A DNA stretch of 13,254 bases, from the NCBI GenBank assembly GCA_900557355.1, contig USSR01000122.1:1-13254 (forward strand). The letters run 5' to 3'. Source of the stretch: an uncultured Bacteroides sp. (GTDB lineage: Bacteria > Bacteroidota > Bacteroidia > Bacteroidales > Bacteroidaceae). Positions 9,801-13,254 of this stretch are shown here, one piece after another. How positions within the stretch are numbered: the stretch's first letter is position 1; the number at the start of each line of letters is the position of its first letter. Below the pieces are notes generated by a model. That model saw nothing but the letters and a program-made list of their open reading frames with translations. It ran no database searches and had not been told where the DNA came from. The position numbers and the translations under genes were made by a program.

Positions 9801-10124
9801 TCCCACTTCAATAACCTGCTCCTTGTAGCCAATATATGAAAATTTCAGCTTGGCTCCCTTACGCACATCTAATGAATAATTTCCATTTATATCTGTTATT
9901 GTACCTCCGGTCTGCCCTATAACACTCACATTCACACCTATTAAAGGCTCTCCAGTAGCATCAAGTACTTGCCCCTTGACCTTTTTCTGCATTTGTGTTA
10001 CTATTTGACTATCATCCAGAGCTGCATACCCTCTTGAAACAGGACATAATCCTAGCATCAGTCCTAAAGCAAGCGTAACCGCCTTGTTAGATTGTAGTTT
10101 AAACATAAATCTTCTCTGTTTCAT
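6900..10124 (-). CDS. SusC/RagA-family TonB-dependent outer-membrane transporter
   Basis: TonB-dependent beta-barrel importer of 1074 residues that works with the adjacent SusD. From the chosen ATG the order is: signal peptide ending near GYA (about 34); a carboxypeptidase-regulatory-like domain (about 49-117); a TonB-box region LDEVVVVGYG (124-133); a plug domain with KDASAAIYGSKAAGGVILV (230-248); then the barrel, ending in a terminal strand VGLNLTF with the C-terminal Phe typical of outer-membrane proteins. There is no STN domain before the carboxypeptidase-like domain, so the classical signalling link to an anti-sigma factor is absent. An upstream in-frame ATG at 10187 and a TTG at 10232 exist. 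Starting there would place a hydrophobic but charge-poor extension before a good signal peptide, so 10124 is preferred. The 132-base leader separates it from the sigma-factor gene. Confidence 0.96.
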   Translation of the reverse strand: MKQRRFMFKLQSNKAVTLALGLMLGLCPVSRGYAALDDSQIVTQMQKKVKGQVLDATGEPLIGVNVSVIGQTGGTITDINGNYSLDVRKGAKLKFSYIGYKEQVIEVGDPTVINVKMSEDSEVLDEVVVVGYGAQKKESLTGAVTVVSDKMIKDKGTLSNPAQALQGQVPGVIITRNSAAPGDESWNMKLRGSFSKNNSDPLIIIDGVEAESSVFGQLNPSDIESINFLKDASAAIYGSKAAGGVILVQTKKAKAGKTKIEYNGSVTAKLVGLQPTLMTLDEWGDAVIQARTNDGYKSDDTWLRYVALAKANRGHYIDLNHSQNPYANAFTDVKDFVFFDTDWQDILWGTTASTSHELSVAGGTDRNTYRLSARYMYDGSNLKWGNNNNQRYNLRLSNTFHVTDAFEIESVIAYSRQDQVAPTQIGAALTSSVQQPGFPSSTIDGKPYAWGTWGAPNWYCELGGDNKLKVSGVNISETFKYKFNKHFDAVATLGYNTSTSTRDIQGKSIDWYNYAGTEVTMTNPTADKNYYYKTFSRTDMYTLNAYLNWHQTFAEKHNLAAMIGTQYNLKEYDYTPVKAQNILPSLEIINGTGEVLLKNSSNDGPEKWHEGLLSYFSRLNYNYKSKYLLEGNFRYDGSSKFQPENRWAFFWGVSGGWRLSEEEFVKKLNLFDELKLRLSYGTVGNQGGIDRYDGVQLYNYSQNSGALIGSSKISYIDTNGKLLSTDRSWETIKNYNIGLDFGLFNNRLTGTVEVFWKDCNNMLIDVTYPGILGDKAPTANVGSFKANGWEGTLNWSDKIGKVSYHVGGTFTYTTNELTDNGGSATIKDGVRSDREGYPLNSVFGLRYCGKIQTQEELDKYMNRYGENNSIDMPAMLRLGDNMFEDVNRDGKLTEEDFVYLGTDDPKISFSFNAGLEWSGFDVSVIFQGVGRRTVWRDGDNSSNVNWRVPMRSVYMNTTNQSVGNVWSPENPNAHYPTYTNTSQINNYNYRCSSWSVEDGSYLRLKNITLGYTLPSALLAKTKVLSYARLYISGADLWETSKINDGWDPEASRKVSTYGRYPFTRNVTVGLNLTF

Positions 10125-10256
10125 AAAATTAAATTTGAGGTTTAAAAATAGTATTAAATTCTTGTTCTCTAAAATAAGATGAGGCATACAAACACCTCTT
10201 TGTAAATTCTGACTCCTTTTCCATAAGCACAAAGGGTTATTTATTAATGAATAAGA
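10125..10256 (-). promoter_or_regulatory. susC leader with a short inverted repeat; probable ECF-dependent promoter region
   Basis: This 132-base AT-rich gap precedes susC. It holds a perfect inverted repeat TACAAA-CACCTC-TTTGTA at 10187-10204, about 63-80 bases upstream of the chosen susC start. No match to the housekeeping Bacteroides -7 element TAnnTTTG was found on the minus strand by eye. That is compatible with transcription from an alternative-sigma promoter here, or with simple read-through from the sigma-factor gene. The repeat is seen; its role as operator or promoter element is a guess. Confidence 0.4.
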
Positions 10257-10772
10257 TTATATACAATTTCGGAAGAATTCGCGCATTTCACGACGTCCAA
10301 GAAATAGGTGGTTTTCTACCGTCCTACAACTTAGATTCAGTTCATTAGCGATTTCCGGAGAAGTTTTATTTTCAAAACGGTTTAATGTATAAATTAACCG
10401 ACGTTGTTCGGGCATGGCAGCCAGACGAGTCCGTTCCATTGTCATTAAATCATCACCGATAATTTTTTCTTCTGTTTCATTGGTAGAAGTAGACATAGTA
10501 TCATAGATGTAGCTATCTATTTCCTGCTTCTTATAATAACGACGGATATAGTCGATTACAATATTGCGGGCAATAGTGAACAGGAAATATTTCACTGTGT
10601 CGGGACGGAGCATTTGTTTGTAGTCCAGCAGACGTACAAATACATCTTGAGTTAGATCCTCCGCTTCGTAGCGATGAGTGATACGATAAGTAATATAGGT
10701 AAGAATCACCTGATAATATTCTTCATAAGAACGGGTGATAATGTCGTTGTAAGTGTTAGCTATTGTCTCCAT
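10257..10772 (-). CDS. ECF-type RNA polymerase sigma factor
   Basis: Sigma-70 family ECF factor of 171 residues that would direct RNA polymerase to the neighbouring PUL promoter. Region 2 covers about 17-82, with YEAEDLTQDVFVRLLDY (35-51) and FTIARNIVIDYIRRYYKKQ (65-83). An acidic and Ser/Thr-rich linker follows. Region 4 covers about 114-166, with LAAMPEQRRLIYTLNRFE and the HTH TSPEIANELNLSCRTVENHL. An in-frame GTG at 10799 would add nine residues, but the promoter -7 element at 10804-10811 puts the likely transcription start at or just inside that codon. ATG 10772 is therefore preferred. The gene lies directly upstream of susC on the same strand. No FecR-type anti-sigma gene is present on either side, which is unusual for ECF-controlled PULs. 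Target promoters are inferred. Confidence 0.92.
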   Translation of the reverse strand: METIANTYNDIITRSYEEYYQVILTYITYRITHRYEAEDLTQDVFVRLLDYKQMLRPDTVKYFLFTIARNIVIDYIRRYYKKQEIDSYIYDTMSTSTNETEEKIIGDDLMTMERTRLAAMPEQRRLIYTLNRFENKTSPEIANELNLSCRTVENHLFLGRREMREFFRNCI

Positions 10773-10803
10773 AATACTATCTTTTTCGGTTTTGATCACG
10801 ATG

Positions 10804-10834
10804 CAAATATAGAGGGGATTTCGGATATAACAGC
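10804..10834 (-). promoter_or_regulatory. Predicted promoter of the sigma-factor gene
   Basis: On the minus strand TATATTTG (10811 to 10804) is an exact match to the Bacteroides -7 consensus TAnnTTTG. Nineteen bases upstream lies GCTG (10834-10831), only a weak match to the -33 element TTTG. Transcription would begin around 10797, leaving a leader of about 25 bases before ATG 10772. A good -7 with a poor -33 is the pattern expected for an activator-dependent promoter, though this last step is inference. Confidence 0.6.
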
Positions 10835-10885
10835 TTGAAAATAGGGCGGAGTAATCTCTGAGAATCCAGATAGACTTATTCGCAT

Positions 10886-10957
10886 ATATTTCACTAAATA
10901 TCAGCTAGTTACACTCACAGCAAACAGAGTCTCATTTTATAATCTGATACTCTGTTT
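10886..10957. promoter_or_regulatory. Two palindromes upstream of the sigma-factor promoter
   Basis: Palindrome A is ATATTT-CACT-AAATAT (10886-10901). Palindrome B spans 10922-10957: AAACAGAGT (10922-10930) is the exact reverse complement of ACTCTGTTT (10949-10957), and six further base pairs match in the 18-base centre. Their centres lie about 96 and 142 bases upstream of the predicted transcription start. Neither has a downstream U-tract on either strand, so terminator function is unlikely. They could be operators for a dimeric regulator such as the adjacent AraC-type protein. The symmetry is seen; binding is not shown. Confidence 0.4.
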
Positions 10958-11091
10958 ACTAAAAAACAATGTATTTTCGCTCTCCTTATACCCATTTGCT
11001 TTCACCCCCTTCACCTCTTTAGTCCCTTTCTTCACCATTTTGGCCTTCCCTTTATCTTACATTCAGGCTAATGATGATGCAGGACATTAAG

Positions 11092-11323
11092 AGATAAGTT
11101 CCTTTTCATTAATGATAAACTTGTTTTGCCCTTGTTGCAAAGTTGCTTTTGGTTAATGATAAACTATAAATGAAAGTTCTGATTATATAATTGCAAGCTT
11201 TGTTTTTATAAATGCAAGCTTTGATTATAAAAACAAAACTTGCATTTAAAGTTTGCTTCCTATAAAAAACAACTTTGCAATTAAGGAAAAGGAAGTTTAG
11301 ATGGGGAGAAGAAGAACTTATCT
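11092..11323. repeat. 232-bp gapless imperfect palindrome, MITE-like or long hairpin
   Basis: The two halves of this AT-rich segment are reverse complements of each other without gaps around a centre at 11207/11208. Perfect blocks include the outer ends AGATAAGTTC (11092-11101) with GAACTTATCT (11314-11323), and TTGCAAAGTTG (11135-11145) with CAACTTTGCAA (11270-11280). By hand count about 69 of the outer 100 positions in each arm match. Inside, an off-centre alternative hairpin pairs 11192-11211 with 11225-11244 at 19 of 20 positions. TGCAAGCTTTG also occurs twice directly (11192 and 11213), as does TTAATGATAAACT (11109 and 11153). There is no open reading frame or transposase. No clear target-site duplication flanks it. 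A decayed miniature transposable element, an intergenic repeat family or a structured RNA are all possible. Confidence 0.65.
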
Positions 11324-11340
11324 AATAACAGATTGGAGAT

Positions 11341-11402
11341 AGGAAAAGAATAAAAGAGAAGGGGTTCACCAAGTGAAAGGGCAGGGTTCACCCTCTAACC
11401 CC
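11341..11402 (-). terminator. Possible terminator of the membrane regulator gene
   Basis: In the minus-strand transcript GGGGUU (11402-11397) can pair with AACCCC (11366-11361). An inner GUGAA/UUCAC pair helps close the intervening sequence. A T-rich stretch, TTCTCTTTTATTCTTTTCCT, follows directly. It lies about 74 bases after the regulator stop codon. The stem is short and the loop long, so this is only a moderate candidate. Confidence 0.35.
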
Positions 11403-11475
11403 GATGAACAGGGAGAAGTGAAGGGTGAAGGGAATATGGATGCAAAATAGATTTCAGGGATAATAAGTCGAAAAG

Positions 11476-13254
11476 TTACTCTTCTTTGGCTGTGCCGCCA
11501 ATACTACGGATGTATTCATTCGGAGTAACTCCCGTACTCTTTTTGAATGACCGGAAGAAAGAAGCACGCGAACTAAATCCACAAAGTTCCGCCAATGCAG
11601 TCAATGTATAACGTGAATATTGGCTGTCCGCCACCATTTTCTTGAATTGAGTGACACGGTATTCGTTTATAAAGTCATAATAGGACTGATTAAGATACTG
11701 GTTCAAAAGATACGATAATGAATGTGAGGAAGTATCCAATGCAGCAGCCAGGTCACCCATTTTTAAGTCGGGATTGATATATGGCTTTTCTTTCTCCACA
11801 TAAGCCACCAGTTTCTTATGGAGTTCTTTACATTCCTCTTCAGTCAGTCTATTGGTCTTATATTTCTCTTCAACAACGGAAGGTTGTTGCTCTGAAATTA
11901 CTTCCGGATGTTCTACAGACTGTTCTCTTTGTTGTATCGCCTCCTCTACTGATGATGCCGAAACCAGCGAAGCAGAAGAAACAAGCAAACGACGCATACG
12001 TTTCCAGACATAATACCGTATAAAGGCTATAATTCCTACGATTAATAAAATGGAAAGCGTCCATCCCCACCAAGGTATCATAGGGCGTACTGTCACTTGA
12101 CAGATAGCTTCCGATTGCTCATTTCCCGGAAGGCGTACACGGAAAGTATAAGTTCCAGAAGAAAGTCCGTAATAAGAGACTTCGTTCTGCGCAGCCAATA
12201 GTTTCCAGTCCTTGTCCACTCCCTCCAATCGATATTCATATAGTAAGGCAGATGGCAGACCATAGGCGAAATCTGTGAAACAGAAAGTCAAATTATTCTG
12301 GTTGTATTTCAAAGAGGAACTGGTAAAAGGTACGCCATTAGCCAGTATATCGGTAAATACAATCGGACGAACCTTGCCACGCACTTCGTCCACACGTTTC
12401 GGATCGACATAAATCAGTCCTTTAGTGTTACCAAACCACAATAGTCCTTTTTCATCTTTATAAGCAGCTCCATTCGTAAAAGTTGGTCCCGGCACTCCAT
12501 CATTAAAAGTGAAAGCATCATATTCCTCTCCCTCTTCTTTGATACGCAATAACCCGTCATTGCAAGCCACCCACAACCAGCCTTGGTTATCTTCTATAAC
12601 AGACATTAGCGAATTGTCCGGAAGAGTAGAAAAGATAGAGCGGTTCTGGAACCGATCCATCGTTAAAGTAGATGTAAACAAGCTCCCTTTCTCACGGATA
12701 AAATAGAGATTGTGTCCAGCATCTTCGTAGATAGTACGCACTTTATCCCGATGAACGAATCCCTCCGGAAACACATTAGAGCGTAAACTTTGAGAAGCCG
12801 GATCATAAATACACATACCGGTTTCGGTGGCAATCCATCCTTTGCCTGTAGAATCAAAACTTACTTCATACACATTGCCCTCCGGCAGTTGGGAATTAGC
12901 ACTAGTAAAGTGTTTGATCTGTTTGGTCTGTCCGTTATAACAGAAGAGTCCTTGTGAAGTCCCTATCCAAAGATTTCCTTTTGCATCCGGTTTCACACAG
13001 AATATATGTCCCTTTTGAAAAAGCTCCGTATCGCCTTGTGCAAAATATTTCAGAGATAATGTTCCCGGATTCAGTACCATCATACCGCCACCATACGTAC
13101 CGATATAATATTCTCCTTGATAGAAGCTGATTGTCAGTATCAGATCTGAAGTCAAAACGGGCTTTACAAAACTTTTCACTACTCCGGTGGCTTCGTTTAT
13201 ATAAAACAAACCGTCACGTGAACCGATAACTTTCTCTTGTCCTCTGTTTACGCT
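11476..13254 (-). CDS. Membrane regulator: propeller, Y_Y_Y domain, AraC-type HTH; 5' end outside the window
   Basis: The reading frame stays open to the right edge, so 592 C-terminal residues are visible and the start lies outside. In visible numbering, residues 1-290 are two-component-regulator propeller repeats (GSRDGLFYI, GNLWIGTSQGLF, GWLWVACNDGLL, GLLWFGNTKGLIYV). A Y_Y_Y domain follows (about 320-392, with LLYEYRLEG and GTYTFRVRLPG), then one membrane helix (about 394-415). A polar Ser/Glu/Gln-rich linker of about 50 residues leads to an AraC-type DNA-binding domain (about 470-588, ending FSSRASFFRSFKKSTGVTPNEYIRSI). This matches the two ends of a Bacteroides hybrid two-component sensor, but the histidine kinase and receiver domains are absent. 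It would sense a glycan in the periplasm and act on DNA at the membrane. Codon 13207-13209 is TTG inside a propeller motif and is not a start. It lies upstream of the sigma gene in the same orientation and may regulate it. Confidence 0.88.
   Translation of the reverse strand, partial: SVNRGQEKVIGSRDGLFYINEATGVVKSFVKPVLTSDLILTISFYQGEYYIGTYGGGMMVLNPGTLSLKYFAQGDTELFQKGHIFCVKPDAKGNLWIGTSQGLFCYNGQTKQIKHFTSANSQLPEGNVYEVSFDSTGKGWIATETGMCIYDPASQSLRSNVFPEGFVHRDKVRTIYEDAGHNLYFIREKGSLFTSTLTMDRFQNRSIFSTLPDNSLMSVIEDNQGWLWVACNDGLLRIKEEGEEYDAFTFNDGVPGPTFTNGAAYKDEKGLLWFGNTKGLIYVDPKRVDEVRGKVRPIVFTDILANGVPFTSSSLKYNQNNLTFCFTDFAYGLPSALLYEYRLEGVDKDWKLLAAQNEVSYYGLSSGTYTFRVRLPGNEQSEAICQVTVRPMIPWWGWTLSILLIVGIIAFIRYYVWKRMRRLLVSSASLVSASSVEEAIQQREQSVEHPEVISEQQPSVVEEKYKTNRLTEEECKELHKKLVAYVEKEKPYINPDLKMGDLAAALDTSSHSLSYLLNQYLNQSYYDFINEYRVTQFKKMVADSQYSRYTLTALAELCGFSSRASFFRSFKKSTGVTPNEYIRSIGGTAKEE

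Larger units (their letters stand above)
10958..11475. other. Gene-free intergenic region with polypyrimidine arms and TTCACC repeats
   Basis: No credible coding region, tRNA or rRNA is visible here. Besides the central palindrome, the left flank (10995-11055) is pyrimidine-rich on the + strand and the right flank (11285-11435) is purine-rich. TTCACC occurs on the + strand at 11001, 11010, 11031, 11365 and 11387, and on the minus strand at 11424-11429. CCCTTCACC (11007-11015) is the exact reverse complement of GGTGAAGGG (11424-11432). These repeats surround the palindrome roughly symmetrically and may belong to the same element. Confidence 0.5.

Noticed and set aside
10125..10232. Longer SusC starting at TTG 10232 or ATG 10187
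   Set aside because: The added residues do not form a signal peptide, whereas ATG 10124 begins a basic, then hydrophobic, then GYA-ended signal sequence at the usual position.
10773..10799. GTG start at 10799 for the sigma factor
   Set aside because: The -7 element at 10804-10811 would put transcription start at or within this codon, leaving no leader. The ATG at 10772 keeps all of region 2.
11192..11223. CRISPR-like or tandem array from the repeated TGCAAGCTTTG
   Set aside because: There are only two direct copies 21 bp apart, both explained by the surrounding palindrome. No spacers of uniform length and no cas genes are present.
12007..12069. Possible deletion or frameshift that removed the kinase of the membrane regulator
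   Set aside because: The frame runs without stop from the membrane helix through a low-complexity polar linker into a complete AraC domain. Nothing in the neighbouring frames resembles kinase or receiver motifs, so the short form appears genuine.

Overview
This window looks like a polysaccharide utilization locus (PUL) from a gut Bacteroides or close relative. The evidence is a SusC/SusD pair, lipoproteins with acidic residues after the lipidated cysteine, an ECF sigma factor, a triple-tyrosine/propeller regulator, and one promoter with the Bacteroides-type -7 element TAnnTTTG. Every gene lies on the minus strand, so transcription runs from high to low coordinates. There are seven genes, one of them cut by the right edge.

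Layout in transcription order. (1) 13254-11476: the 3' part of a membrane-spanning regulator (periplasmic propeller, Y_Y_Y domain, one membrane helix, AraC-type HTH). It has no histidine kinase or receiver domain. (2) 11475-10773: a 703-bp gene-free region holding a probable terminator, a 232-bp gapless imperfect palindrome, two smaller palindromes and the promoter of the next gene. (3) 10772-10257: an ECF sigma factor with no anti-sigma gene beside it. (4) 10124-6900: a SusC-like TonB-dependent transporter without an STN domain. (5) 6887-5148: a SusD-like lipoprotein. (6) 5126-3660: a lipoprotein with three bacterial Ig-like (BIG2) domains and an unrecognised C-terminal domain, in the position of a surface glycan-binding protein. 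(7) 3626-2424: an alginate-lyase-superfamily (possibly PL38-like) lipoprotein. (8) 2288-81: a secreted GH36 alpha-galactosidase. A strong stem-loop lies between the last two genes, and a symmetrical terminator ends the operon at 25-56.

Inferred working model: the Ig-like lipoprotein and SusD capture a glycan at the cell surface, the lyase-like lipoprotein cuts it at uronic acid linkages, SusC/SusD import the fragments, and the periplasmic GH36 removes alpha-galactose. A glycan with both a uronate backbone and alpha-galactosyl groups would fit, but the substrate cannot be read from sequence. Regulation appears two-tiered: the membrane regulator may act on the sigma-factor promoter, and the sigma factor on the susC promoter, which lacks the housekeeping consensus.

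The genes themselves are recognisable families. The least ordinary parts are the regulatory arrangement and the palindrome-rich region 10860-11440.
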